This document shows, one piece after another, positions 13,772-24,962 of a stretch of 64,000 nt of DNA. The stretch spans positions 36,444,329 to 36,508,328 of the forward strand of contig NW_023601212.1 in the NCBI RefSeq assembly GCF_014898055.3, given 5' to 3'. Position 1 is the first letter of the stretch, and each line of letters opens with the position of its first letter. The notes below the pieces were generated by a model. It did not search any database. It saw nothing but the letters and a program-made list of their open reading frames with translations, and was not told the origin of the DNA. The position numbers were made by a program, and so were the translations under genes. The DNA comes from Talpa occidentalis (Eukaryota; Chordata; Mammalia; Eulipotyphla; Talpidae).

Positions 13772-13830
13772 TTGTATGTGTATTCTGTATATTCTAGCAG
13801 AATGTATGTATATTCTGTATATTCTAGCAG
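13772..13830. repeat. 30-bp tandem duplication
   Basis: TATTCTGTATATTCTAGCAG occurs at 13781-13800 and 13811-13830, a period of 30 bp that includes the GTATGT spacer. Confidence 0.9.
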
Positions 13831-14539
13831 AGTGCACAGACCACATTTTCTCTTTCTTTCCTATCTCCTCTGCAGCTGAGATTAGAATAATGATGTCCAT
13901 TTAAGAGATGTTCATTCCTTGAACCCCACATTTCACTCAGTTCTCTATTAGTAACAACTAAAATTTTTCTTCAGCACAGACATTTATAGATAAACCAGTC
14001 TCATCATAAGCAATTAACGACACACTTTCAGCTCCTCAAAATGTTAATGAAATTTAGTCCTGATTTTTAGCTCTCATTCAGTAAGTATATTTGAGTAAAT
14101 ACACTGTCCAATCCGAATTTTTCTCAGTATCATTTTAAAATATGCCCTATTCGCTGGTCAGACTAGAAGAAATTAAACAAGATGTTTTATTTTAGTGGGG
14201 TCAGAAACCCCTCTGTTACATTAAAAATGGTGAATCAACCCTTATTTTTTGAAACTTAATTGGTACAATTTGAAGAGAAGTTTGTCTTGTAAGAGAAGTT
14301 TCTTTGTCTGAGTCCATTGCTTTCACAAATGCATGAAGTCCTTTACCCTTTACCTCTTTCCTCCAGTGGGTTGCACATTGTCATTCACACAGCCATGTCC
14401 ATCCCTCTGTCCTTCTTCCTGACATTCCTTGATAGACTCATGAATAGCCCTTTGTCAGTTCATTTATCTTTGAAAAGATCCCTGATCCTGCAGATGAGCT
14501 CAGCAGGCAGGATTGAACACTATGCAGAGGCTAATTCAA

Positions 14540-14730
14540 AACAAATAAATGTCAATAATGAAAATAACTATTATTACTCTTTATGAAGCACTAAGTGCCA
14601 GTAATAATTACATAATTAATGCATTCAATCCTCAAAATAGTCCTGTAAATTAAGCATCAGATGAGAAAAAGAAGGATTGGAGAGATTAAATAAATTGCTT
14701 GAGGTCCCACTGCCGGTAGCTGGCCCCAGT
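14540..14730 (-). repeat. MIR
   Basis: In reverse orientation: AAGCATCAGATGAGAAAAAG, GAGATTAAATAAATTGCTTG, AGGTCCCACTGCC. Confidence 0.55.
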
Positions 14731-14749
14731 TAAAATTTTAACTCTTCTC

Positions 14750-14935
14750 TGCATTTTTTTTAACTTGTGAGTCATTTACATAGCTGTACATTTAGGAGTA
14801 CCTCCATGTGTATATGAGTGCTTCACTCACCCTCCACCAAAACCCCTGTGCCATTGTCCTGCCCCTTCCTTCCTATCACCCCTCCTCGCTCTCCTCATTC
14901 CCTCAAATAACTGTATTTTTCCAAAGAGTCTAAGA
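14750..14935 (-). mobile_element. Possible old L1 3' UTR fragment
   Basis: T-rich start, then GAGTCATTTACATAGCTGTA and CACCAAAACCCCTGTGCC. It resembles reverse L1 3' UTR sequence and is similar to 40296-40450. Family assignment is uncertain. Confidence 0.35.
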
Positions 14936-15171
14936 ATTCTTCTTTCTGTGCTTTGTCAGTTTTCTATTTTACTGGTGCAGGTAAGTAAACCTGAATTCAT
15001 ACAGCTGCATCCTGAACAAGAAGGGTTAACAGAGGTCCCAGTGAGCATGGACCGCTATTTTTGTTGTCACTTAGTTGTAAGAAAATTGGAATGGCTGAGA
15101 GGCTGAAACTCTATACATAATGGATTGAACAGAGGTTTGACTGACTCCTGTGGATGTTCTTTGCCTTCTAG

Positions 15172-15234
15172 GAAGATTTCCAACCTGCAGCAGCCTCGGA
15201 GACCAATTGGGAGTCAGTCACAAGCTCTATCTCA
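15172..15234 (+). CDS. PDGFD: PDGFD internal coding exon (human exon 4 equivalent, hinge region)
   Basis: A 63-bp exon that encodes 21 residues, EDFQPAAASE followed by TNWESVTSSIS, which I recognise as the PDGF-D segment just after the CUB domain. It is bounded by a pyrimidine-rich acceptor ending in TTCTAG and a consensus donor GTAAGT, and both borders are in phase 0. Counting back from the C-terminus, it matches human residues 171-191. The segment belongs to the hinge that links the inhibitory CUB domain to the growth factor domain; no catalytic or binding residues are expected in it. It is too short to stand out as an open reading frame and was found by matching the protein and the splice sites. 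The preceding CUB exon (ending in a sequence like KIYYSLL) was looked for upstream and not seen. Confidence 0.95.
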
Positions 15235-16794
15235 GTAAGTAATTTAGTTTTCTGATGCCAGCAAAAAAATAAAAATCTGATGTTATAGCTGAGGTCAGCC
15301 TCAGAACAATCTCAGCTGCATTAAGGATCTGTGGGTTGACCCAAAGCTAAGTTTCATGCATGATCTATGCTTCCATTTTATTACGGTCATAGTGAGCTGC
15401 ACCACATGCTCTTTTTCCTTCTTTCAGAAAGGTTTCCAGGAAATGTCAGGACTCATTGTAGGAACACAAGATAGACAATGACTTAAGTATTTATCAGTTT
15501 CAAAGCAGAACATTCCAACAAAAGGTTTGTTCAGACATATTAAACATAGCAAGCTGGTCCATGGTCCCAGCTCAAATGAGGAATTTGGAAATGATTTTGA
15601 CTATATCAAGGGAAAGCTGTTAACCTTTGCATTTGAAGGTTCTCTTTAGACCTAAAAAAAAACCTCAATGTTTACATTAAGATAACAAGTGCAAACCAGA
15701 CGTGTTCTATTTGACTTGGAAATAAAGCATAACTCACCCTCGAACCGTACAATGGTTATGCCCTCATTTCTTTCCTCCAAATTTAGACATTTCTCAGTAT
15801 TCTATCTACTTATCTATTTTGTACAGAAAGAGCAGACCTTGTTTTCATCAGTCCTGTAGGCAGCACTTACATAGCAATAAAATACAAGATACCAAAAGCA
15901 TTTTTTCATTAAAAAGTCAAAAGCATGGAGAAAGCTTGTCCATAGTCCTACAGTGGGTCAGTATGGCTGAGTAACAGTTGCTTTTTGTTTTGTTTTGTTT
16001 TGTTTTGTCCCAAAAAGTGGTATGATCTCCTTTGTTCTATGGGGAATTTTTTTTTTTTTAAATTCCCTCCTGTAGCAGGATTTCCTTGGCTATGGATTTT
16101 GTGAGATTGAATTAAGTTGGTGTGGCTGCCTGAACTGAAACATCACCTGATCGAGAGATTAATGGGGTCTGTAAGGGTGAAATTTAAAGTGTCTTGTTTG
16201 TTTTGAATGGTCCATCATAATGCATGATCTGGACCTAGATAAGGGGAGACCATCCTTGTCAGGCAGGAGCAGTGATTCTGCAGGGCTGGGAGGCTAGATA
16301 GGAGGCCTGGGCATGTGGCAGCCAGGGACCAACAACAGCTTTTGCAAGTAGGATCTCAGATACCACACTGTCAGAGACCCTAAGCTTTCCTTCATCTTGT
16401 ATGTGATCCATGGTGACTTAGGCAGTCTAATCCTTCCTGCTCCCAGGGCAAAAAGTCACCTGCTTCAAGAACCCTCAACTAATTCAGGATATCGCAGGTT
16501 CTCTGAAGAACAGGGAGTGCCCCATCCATTTGGAGTTTTCATGGAAGCTCAGCTCTGTCTATAGCCACTGAAAATGCCTCTGTGCAGAGTGCCGAGTCCA
16601 GGCTGTGCTCAGTCAACCTCTAGGTTGACCAAGGAGATGCAGCTTCCTCCTCAGCATTCTGTGCTTTAAGAAATTTCTGGTATAAGGACAAGGGTCCTGG
16701 GACAGCCCATGACCTTCTGCAAAAGCCCCACTTTGTCTTCATTGAAAAAGGTTTACAATCTCAGAGCATTTTTTTCTTTTACAAATTGTTATCA

Positions 16795-17061
16795 GTTTTT
16801 TAAAGATTTATTTATTTTTATACAAGAACCAGGTTACAGGCCTGATGTGTGGGAGGGTAAGAGGATTCACCAGAGATAGAATGGGGAACAGAACAGGCAG
16901 ACTGATGAAATACACTGCTGAGGGAAGCAGAGGGTGAGACAGGAGAGGTCTGCTTCACCATGTGGAATTCTCTCTGGCCAGCCGGGATGGAACCCATGCT
17001 GCAGAGGCTGTAGACAGCTTCACAGTGCGGCGCTCAACCGCCTGCACCACCAGGGAGGCCC
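16795..17061 (-). repeat. tRNA-derived SINE
   Basis: The complement runs from GGGGCCTCCCTGGTGGTGCAG at the right end to a TTTATTT-rich left end. The target duplication CAAATTGTTATCA is at 16782-16794 and 17062-17074. Confidence 0.93.
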
Positions 17062-17524
17062 CAAATTGTTATCATTTTAAAGTAAGTTGGCTTGAGAGTT
17101 GATTTTTATAAACACATAACAAAAGCTGGAAGAGACCAAATCACAGAACAGTTGAAAGAGGAATACCCAAGTTAGTTCTTTCCATCAAAAGTAGATCTAA
17201 AATGATTATGAATGAGACATGTTCTTGTGGGTTTATAAGGTCACCTCATCACTCATAAACATTTCTTACTTTTCCTTGGTGCTTTTGCCAATGGCCCTGA
17301 GTCAAAATTCAAAAAGACCTGTGAAGCCCATACATAAGGAGCATTTTAAATTTTGCCTATGGTTTGAATTTACTGTTCAAACTAATGTTAGAAAAATGAG
17401 CTTCAAGTTGAAGAACTGGAAACACAGGACCCAATAGGCACTGCTAAGAGCAAACCAGGGAGTTCTAGGGCACTGTAAGTACCTCTGGCTTGTGTGGAAA
17501 AAAAGAGGGAGATGTTTTAATCTT

Positions 17525-17814
17525 TTTTTAATTATCTTTTTATTATATTTTATTGTCCTTTTTTATTTATTTATACAATAGCTGGGGTACAAGCCAGAGG
17601 CTTGGGAGAGTGAGAGGATTCACCAGGGACAGAACAGGGAGCAGAACAGGCAGATGGACCAAAAGCACTGCTGAGGGAAGCAGCGGGCAAGACAGGAGAG
17701 GTCTGCCGCGCCATGTGGGAATCTCCCTGGCCAGCCAGGAATCGAACCCACACTGCACAGGCTGCAGAAATTTCACAGCACTGCGTTCAACCCATGTGCC
17801 ACTGGGGAAGCCCG
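17525..17814 (-). repeat. tRNA-derived SINE
   Basis: Reverse orientation, with head (complement) GGGCTTCCCCAGTGGCAC. An 11-bp duplication GTTTTAATCTT is at 17514-17524 and 17820-17830. Confidence 0.9.
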
Positions 17815-18132
17815 GAGTTGTTTTAATCTTAAAGCTTTCATTCACTGCCATGTTTCTGACTTCAGCCAGCTTGTTTTGATTTTTGGGATCTTAGATACAT
17901 GTCACTATGACACAAGCTGATTATAAACCTGGTGAATATGAGCCAAGCAGATTGTAGATTTTTCAGACAGTACTAGTTGAATGAGAATTTGAAATTTTGG
18001 TAGTTGAATCATAGGTGTTATCGACCTGCAGTGCTTGATACCAAGAGGGGTGTGAAAGCAGAAATGATGCATTTCAACCAGGGTTCAGATTATACCAGAC
18101 ACATGTACACACACATAACACACATATACATA

Positions 18133-18404
18133 GGGCCTCCCCGGTGGCACAGCGGTTGAGCGCTGGGCTGCAAAGCTGCCTACAGCCTCTGCAGTGCCAG
18201 TTTGATCCCTGGCCGCCAGCGAGGGTCCCACATGGCGTGCAGACCTCTCCTGCCGTGCCCGCTGCTCCCCTCAGCATTGTACTTCGTCAGTCTGCCTGTT
18301 CTGCTCTCTGCTCTGGCTCTGGTGAATTCTCTCACCCTCCCTTGCTTCTGACTGTACCTAGTGCTTGTATAAATAAATAAATAAATAAATAAATCTTTAA
18401 AAAA
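18133..18404 (+). repeat. tRNA-derived SINE
   Basis: Head GGGCCTCCCCGGTGGCACAG, five-unit AATA tail. The target duplication ACACATATACATA at 18120-18132 and 18405-18417 lies in CA-rich DNA. Confidence 0.94.
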
Positions 18405-19911
18405 ACACATATACATAAAGACACACATCCATACAAAGACATGGTATATGCATACACATATCTACAGAGATGTGCACGTGTGTACATGTATGCACATATG
18501 TGCAGATGTGTGCACAATCACATGCACATGGGCACACACAGATATACACCGAATACTACATATACATATATTAATATAGTCATGTGCACACACACATGCA
18601 CACACTTATATTAAAAAGCTGCCCTGCCACCTTCTTCAGTCTATCTCAGGTCTCCCACCTGCCCTCAGGCCTATTCTTCCCCATTCCCTTTCCCTACAAA
18701 CCACATTTGAAAACTACTACTGAATGACAGTGCTGGCAGATTAATTCTTAGATGCCCCTTTGGTTTACTAAATGGGGGCCATTCCTCTGAGCAGGTAATC
18801 ATCAGATCACTTATGGGCCTTTGGCCCTCAATTGGGCAAAAAGAGAAAACAGTACCTGAAAAGTGAGAATGTAAAGGTGGGTTTTACCATCTGTGACTCT
18901 GTAACACATGCTAGTTTTCAGTAAGACACTTCAGTTAAGTTAGAGGAATGCAAGTTTTCATTAATTTCCATTTTCCATAGTGATAGAGCTATTTGCCCTA
19001 GGCAGGGATCTTATTTGTTTGTCAGTTTCTTTGAAGACATTTAGAAATCATTTGAGACTGAGCGCTATTTCCTTGTTAATGGGTCATGAATTTTTACAGA
19101 GATGTTTGATTCATGGTTCATTTGCCTCTCGATTGTACAAGGGTTAGTGAAGTAAGTGCTTGGAAACTTATGGGGGAATGCATTCCATGTGTAATCCCTG
19201 CCAGACTTTCGATGACAGTCCCCATTTAAAGAGTATTCATGGGAATGTGTTAATGGCAGCTGGGATTACTTGCAAACTACAGCACTTAAAAAATATGTGT
19301 TTCCCATGTGAATCTTCCACTCTTAAGGAGTCAAGAGAGTCAGTTTCATGGCTAATTATGCTTGTTGACAGTAAATAAGCTGGCTCAAATGCCAAGTTCT
19401 TTCAAGATGTCTCCAGAGTAGATTCAGATCCTGCTCACAGAGCACCTGCAATGCCAGGTGACCTGTAAGGAGGGGACATGGAGATTAAAATGGGAGAATG
19501 GAATGGATCATATGAAATTTGCAAGGAAGGCATTCAGAATTTAAATTCCCACTGCTATCTATTGATATGGAAATGGATGATTTGGGACCTTGAGACCAGA
19601 AATTGGATGACTTAATTTTAATATTTCTTTCTAGGCAATATATTTTTCATGATTGCAATCCAGATGAACTGGAAGATATATGATCTGCCTGGTTTTCGAT
19701 TTGCCAAAAAAATAAATGACTCTCACTTACCAATGAATTGCTTTTGCTTAGGTATATGGCAAGACTGTGGAGAGTACGTTAGCATGCTATTTGTGCAAAT
19801 GCTGTCTTAAAATAAGAAGCCTGCCTATGTTCCTTGCATAGAGTTGTATGACTACTGTATTGCATAGCAATGGACTTTTTCTAAGTACATTGAGCTGTAT
19901 GTCCCTCTTAG

Positions 19912-20110
19912 GGAGTATCCTATCACTATCCATCAGTAACGGATCCCACGCTCACTGCGGAGGCCCTGGACAAAGCAATTGCAGAATTTGACACTGTGGA
20001 AGACCTGCTCAAACACTTCAATCCAGAATCATGGCAAGAAGACCTTGAGAATCTGTATTTGGATACCCCTCATTATCGAGGCAGATCATACCATGACAGG
20101 AAGTCAAAAG
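19912..20110 (+). CDS. PDGFD: PDGFD internal coding exon (hinge with protease activation site)
   Basis: A 199-bp exon: 66 codons plus the first base of a valine codon, so it starts in phase 0 and ends in phase 1. The acceptor is CTCTTAG and the donor GTAAGA. The translation starts GVSYHYPSVTDPTL and ends RGRSYHDRKSK. The exon carries the rest of the hinge, including FDTVEDLLK and the WQEDLENLYLDTP stretch. Arg56 and Arg58 of the exon correspond to human Arg247 and Arg249. In the known biology of PDGF-D, urokinase or matriptase cuts there to release the active growth factor domain, and the RGRS motif is intact here. Compared with human PDGF-D from memory, substitutions cluster in the N-terminal third of the exon (for example HYPS for NSPS and TAEALDKA for IADALDKK), while the cleavage region is nearly unchanged. 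The exon follows the previous one by a 4,677-bp intron. Confidence 0.97.
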
Positions 20111-20130
20111 GTAAGAACTGGAGACTTGGA

Positions 20131-20182
20131 GGTTCTTCATAAATAGATGAAGGTTCTTCATAAATAGGTTCTTCATAAATAG
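20131..20182. repeat. Short tandem triplication next to an exon
   Basis: GGTTCTTCATAAATAG appears three times (20131, 20152, 20167), 20 bp past the splice donor of the 19912 exon. Confidence 0.92.
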
Positions 20183-20711
20183 GGGGTATTAGGAGTAATA
20201 ACTGGTAAGGATCAGCCTTGCATTTACCTCATTTAAATTAGATGATGATTCATTATCACAAATAATTCTCATTGCCCCTTCAAGTAAAGTTGTGTTTTTC
20301 CTAAACTCTGTGAAACCCACAAAACAAAAGAAAGGTTTAATTCAGTCATAGATCTACCTGTCATAGTCTGGATCTAGGAAAAAAAAACCTTATAAAATCA
20401 TGTGGATTAGCATCTGGCTTCTCAGCAAGGAAGAGGGCATTATTAACCTCACTGTAAACAATGGAGCTATCAAAACCAAGGGAGATAAGTAATTTTCTAA
20501 AGGTGGTATGTCCAGTTAGCAATGGAGAGAAATGAGACTCATCTTGAGGATCCAGTGGCAGTACTTTGCATAGTCTACTGAGCTTCTCTGCTCAGAGTGA
20601 ATGTAGGGGAAACCCTAGACCCAGTCCATATGGGCAGGAGAGGTTCCTGGTAAAGCAATGGTCAAAACTTTGTCGGAAGATTTCAACTCCACTTATTTGT
20701 ATCCATGCGAT

Positions 20712-21034
20712 AATTTTTTTTGAAGATTTATTTATTTATGTGTACAAGAGCTGGGGGCCAGGCCAGAGGTACAGGGGGTAAGAGGATTACAGATCCTGTT
20801 CACAGAGCACCTGCAATGCCAGGTGACCTGTAAGGAGGGGACATGGAGACTAAAATGGGAACAGAACAGGCAGATCTACTGAAATGCACTGCTGAGGGGA
20901 GCAGTAGGTGAGACAGGAAGGTCTGCTGCACCATGTGGGTTACCTCCCTGGCCAGGGATCAAACTCCTGCTGTAGTGGCTGCAGATACCTTTATAGTGCT
21001 GAGATTTAACCCCTTGCATGACCAAGGAGGCCCA
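20712..21034 (-). repeat. tRNA-derived SINE with a 71-bp foreign insert
   Basis: A reverse SINE with normal tail (AAGATTTATTTATTTATG) and head (AAGGAGGCCC). Its middle part, expected to read GATTCACCAGAGACAGAG, is replaced by 20790-20860. That segment matches intron sequence at 19425-19495 (see findings). Confidence 0.9.
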
Positions 21035-21526
21035 AAACTGAAACTTTTTAAAGAAGTAAATATCCTAGTTACTCACCTGGGTGATAGGAGCTTAGGGCAG
21101 GAATGCTGATTTAAATGTTTCATTCTAATAGAGAAAAAAGACTTGTAATTACCTCGTGGAGAATAAGGCTGTAATTTCCAGTCTGTGATCACCTTGCTTT
21201 GCTTGATAAGATTTGTTATCATTAAGAATTTCTCTAGAAATCTTCTAAAGCTGGCTTGCATGATGGATGTGAAGGTATTTAAGTAGCACACAGCCAATTT
21301 TCTACATTTGTAATGTAGAATGTAATGTAGAAAAATGTAAAGGGGTACTTCTAAGAACCTGAGTCTGTGCCTCTTTAGTAGACAGCAATTGAGAGCACAG
21401 TCTACTAGAACCTTTGGACTGAAATGACAAATTGGTTCACTTCTGCCTGAGTCTGCTGGCGTAGGTTATAAATCTTACATACTTAGAATGAACAGCCGGA
21501 GAAGGACAAGAGGGCCACTGTGGCCC

Positions 21527-21534
21527 TGACGTCA
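21527..21534. promoter_or_regulatory. Palindromic CRE motif (TGACGTCA) in a PDGFD intron
   Basis: A full consensus cAMP-response element in a non-repeat stretch, 17 bp before ATGCAGATCA. Motif match only; activity is unknown. Confidence 0.3.
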
Positions 21535-21879
21535 TGGCTATCAGCCTTATGCAGATCACCGTAACTTTTGAGCTGAATCAGCCCAGGGCCTATATTGAAT
21601 TCCACTGAAAGAAAAAATCACTTTTCTGTAAGATGTTACTGTCTTTGAAGCCCTACAAGGTCAGCTTGCAGCAAAGTAAAATATTCATTCATTTCCAAAA
21701 TGTTTTGAAATCCCCAGAGGAAATATTAAAAATGGTATTGGACCAAAAATGATAAAACTGACTCTGTCCTCAACTATATTCACCACTGTAGCTATTCAAA
21801 GGACAGCCCTTCTTGGGACATGTATTTTTGGGAAATATTAACATTAAAAAATCACCTAAATCCATTGCTGTTTATTCAA

Positions 21880-22070
21880 GGTATTATACTAGGTTGGCGG
21901 CAGGGATTCTGGGTTCAAACCCTAACATGGCCACTTACATGCTGTGTGATTTTTCCCACAAGGCACTTGTTTTTCCTATGCCTCAGTTTCCTCCTTGTCA
22001 AGTTGTGTGATCACCTTCTGGGAATTGTAAGTGGTATCAACAAAACTCCTGCCACACAAAGTTGTTTAAG
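21880..22070 (+). repeat. MIR
   Basis: GGGTTCAAACCCTAACATGG, CACTTACATGCTGTGTGATT and GCCTCAGTTTCCTCCTTGTC are hallmark MIR segments. Confidence 0.7.
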
Positions 22071-22219
22071 AAATGCCTTTAATCATTTAGGATTCCTAGC
22101 ATTTCTCTGAGGTTGTTTGGGGGCCAAGAAAAGTGAGTTGACATTCCCAGTCTCATTTCAGAGTGAAAGCATCTCCAGATTTTTTAGACTTACAAATGTA
22201 AGTAAGAGATACTGTGGGG

Positions 22220-22496
22220 GGACCTCCCCTGGTGGTGCAGGTGGTTGAGTGCCGCACTGTGAAGCTGTCTGCAGCCTCTGCAGTGCCAGTTCGATCCCGG
22301 CGGGCTGGACGAGGGTCCCACATGGCGTGGCAGACCTCTCCTGTCTCACCCACTGCTCCCCTCAGAGGTGTATTTCAGTCAGTCTGCCTGTTCTGCTCCC
22401 CACTCTGTCTCTGGTGAATCCTCTCACCCCCCGTGCTTCTGGCCTGTACCCCGGTTCTTGTATAAATAAATGGATAAATCTTAAAAAAAAAAAAAA
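22220..22496 (+). repeat. tRNA-derived SINE
   Basis: Head GACCTCCCCTGGTGGTGCAG, ending GGCCTGTACCCCGGTTCTTG plus AATAAA units. The target duplication AGATACTGTGGGG is at 22207-22219 and 22497-22509. Confidence 0.95.
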
Positions 22497-22540
22497 AGAT
22501 ACTGTGGGGAAAGGATTCTTTTGTTTTTAAAGATTTATTT

Positions 22541-22811
22541 GCACCTCCCTGGTGGCGCAGGCAGTTGAGCGCCTCACTGTGAAGCTGTTCACAGCCTTTG
22601 CAGCACGGGTTCGATCCCAGCCAGTGAGAATCCCACATGGCGAAGCAGACCTCTCCTGTCTCACCTGCTGCTCCCCTCAACAGTGTATTTCTTCAGTCTG
22701 CCTCTTCTGTTCCCCACTCTGTCTCCGATGAATCCTCTTACCCTCCCGTGCATCTGACCTGTACCCCAGTTCTTGTATAAAAATAAATAAAATCTTGAAA
22801 AATAAATAAAT
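22541..22811 (+). repeat. tRNA-derived SINE inserted in the tail of another SINE
   Basis: Head GCACCTCCCTGGTGGCGCAG. The duplication AAAGATTTATTT (22529-22540 and 22812-22823) is itself part of the tail of the reverse SINE that surrounds it. Confidence 0.92.
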
Positions 22812-23045
22812 AAAGATTTATTTATTTATGCATACAGAGCTGGAGTACAGGCCAGAGATGCAGGGGCGGAGGAGGGGAGGGGTGTGTGAGAGGATTCACC
22901 AGAGATAGAGTGGGGAACAGAACAGGCAGACTGATGAAATACACTGCTGAGGGGAGCAGCAGGTGAGTCAGGAGAGGTCTGCTGCACCATGTGGGTTGCT
23001 CCCTGTCTGTCTGGGGATCGAACTCGTGCTGTGGAGTTATTGTGT
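22812..23045 (-). repeat. tRNA-derived SINE, 5' truncated, host of the 22541 copy
   Basis: A reverse SINE whose tail is split by the + strand SINE at 22541-22811 (left part 22521-22540). It stops near the B-box region (TCGAACTCGTGCTGTGGAG) and lacks the GGGCCTCCC head, so it is truncated. Confidence 0.85.
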
Positions 23046-23397
23046 ACAACACATAAAACCTCAATGTTTGAACAGAACAATACCCAAAGTATTTTCTGCT
23101 GGCTGTAAATTAAGCAAACATGCCATAATAAAAAATAACGTGAAGCTGGAAAAAACAAGGAAGAGCTACTTAGAATTCTAAAATCTGCATGTACCAGTTC
23201 CTTGTCCTCTCCATGTGATGTCCACAACTCCAGGCACAGTTTGAAGAACTGGGGATATCTCTGCATTTATGTGTCCCACTACTAGGCTGTTGTTGGATCC
23301 TTGTGTTTCTCTAAGGGGACTTGAGATCCTTGGACTGGATGATCTCACCTCTAGCTCAATATTTATCAACTATGAAGCTTTAAGAAGATCCCACACA

Positions 23398-23688
23398 GGG
23401 CCTCCCTGGTGGCTCAGGGGTTAAAGTCTCAGCACTATCAAGCTATCACCAGCCACTGTGGCATGAGTTCGATCCCCAGCCAGGTAGCTAACCCACATGG
23501 CAGCAGACCTTTTCTGTGTCTCCCCCTGCTCCCCTCAGCAGTGTATTTCATTTGATCCACCTGTTCTGCTCCCCATTCTGTCTCTGGTGAATCCTCTCAC
23601 TTTTGCCCCAACCCCCGCACCTCCGGCCTATACCCCAGTTCTTGTATGCATAAATAAATAAAAATAAATCTTAAAAAAAAAGGAAGGC
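23398..23688 (+). repeat. tRNA-derived SINE, 'TTAAGTCTC' subfamily
   Basis: Head GGGCCTCCCTGGTGGCTCAG, then GGGGTTAAAGTCTCAGCACT and ACCAGCCACTG, ending TTCTTGTATGCATAAATAAA. This is a subfamily distinct from the TTGAGCGCTGGG copies. The duplication GATCCCACAC is at 23388-23397 and 23689-23698. Confidence 0.93.
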
Positions 23689-24680
23689 GATCCCACACTT
23701 ACACTCAGCAGCTTTGACTCCATATCTCTGAGGGTGGAACGGGAACTGATGTTATATAATGGTGCCTAGGAGACTGAGAGACATTCTCAGAGGCAACCAG
23801 AGCTGAGAGCTGTTTTAGATGTTGTCAATCTCATATCTACAGCTCCTGGCACAGTCTCTGACACATGCTACAGGCTCCATTAAAGTTTGTGAAGTTGAAG
23901 GTATTTATAATCCAGTGCTTGCATATTTCTAAAGTTTACAGAAACCCCTAAACTCAGGAGCATTGTTTTATTAAGAATGACTTTGGTTACTGAAATAACC
24001 TTGGAGGAGCATTCAAGGCAGCATTTCACTGATTTCTGACACGGTAAACATCTTTCTCCCCTGCTGGCTTAGGTTCCATTTCTTAATCTCTTGTTTCAAA
24101 GGGCTCAAGGCAGGTCTGCAATGTTTCATTTAACACTGGCAAGCCACCACTGTCTGCTCTTGTGTAAATGTGCTGATTTCATTGTTTATCCTTCCACTGA
24201 TGTCGAACCACCTGCATGCAGCACAAAAGCCTAGGAAGTCAGCTTCAATATTTCAGCTGTTATTTTCAGCTTTTAGACCTTAAAAATACAAATTCATGGT
24301 TTATTTTCTGATGTATAAGAAAGGGAGCAGTGATTAAAGCGTGAAAACAGAAAAGTAGTTATAGATAAGGGAGGTCCATTAGGAATCAAATAAAATGTGA
24401 ACTTTCTAGACTCCCATAAAAAGTTTCCTGCTACCAGTATAATAATCTCTTACTGATATAATAAAGCATCTTACTGATGCTGTGAAGAATTTCCCGTCAC
24501 TGATGAATATCTATTGAGCATTCATTTTTCTGATTTGCCCAGACTGATCAAAAGGAACAATTTTCATAACAAAAAATAAGATTCTAAGGTGATGCTTGAA
24601 TGTGAATATACAAAACAGAGTTTTCTAAAGTCTAAAATAAAATACAGAATTAAGAACTTTTGTAGTGAAAAAGGAATTTT

Positions 24681-24962
24681 TTTAAAGTCTTTTTTTTTTT
24701 TTTTAAGATTTATTTATTTATTTATACAAGAACCAGGGTATAGACCAGATGTGCGGGAGGGCAAGAGAATTTACCAGAGACAGAGCGTGGAACAGAACAG
24801 GCAGACTGATGAAATACACTGCTGAGGGAAGCAGCGGGCGCGGCAGGAGAGGTCTGCCTCACCATGTGGGACCCTCGCCAACCAAGATCTAACCGACGCT
24901 GCAGAGGCTGCGGGAAGCTTCACAACACAGTGTTCAACTGCCTACACCACCAGGGGAGGCCC
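24681..24962 (-). repeat. tRNA-derived SINE
   Basis: Reverse copy with a poly-T and TTTATTTATTTATTTATACA left end and CCAGGGGAGGCCC right end. The duplication TGAAAAAGGAATTTT is at 24666-24680 and 24963-24977. Confidence 0.94.

Larger units (their letters stand above)
1..15171 (+). other. PDGFD: PDGFD intron (partial) before the 15172 exon
   Basis: This is intronic by position. It contains four SINEs (843, 3417, 5035, 10323), a nested L1 pair (6225-8335), an older L1 (9595-11360), L2 and MIR pieces, and simple repeats. I found no exon in it. The intronless gene DDI1, which in human lies inside a PDGFD intron, is not recognisable here. Stretches such as 1120-3400 and 11700-13430 show nothing I can name. 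Confidence 0.8.
15235..19911 (+). other. PDGFD: PDGFD intron, 4,677 bp
   Basis: A GT-AG intron (GTAAGT ... CTCTTAG) between two recognised exons. It holds three SINEs (16795, 17525, 18133), a TTTTG simple repeat near 15980-16008, and CA-rich low-complexity sequence at 18405-18605. The rest is unremarkable. Confidence 0.95.

Noticed and set aside
1..15171. DDI1, nested in a PDGFD intron in human, and PDGFD exon 3
   Set aside because: I looked for their protein signatures and saw neither; they probably lie upstream of the window.
18416..18605. CA-rich stretch considered as a functional repeat
   Set aside because: Degenerate ACACAT low-complexity DNA next to a SINE; nothing beyond simple-repeat drift.
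22826..23266. 146-residue minus-strand open frame, the longest in the window
   Set aside because: It reads through a reverse SINE and its flank. Similar peptides (QTSP..PAAPLSSVF) recur in every SINE copy, so it is not a gene.
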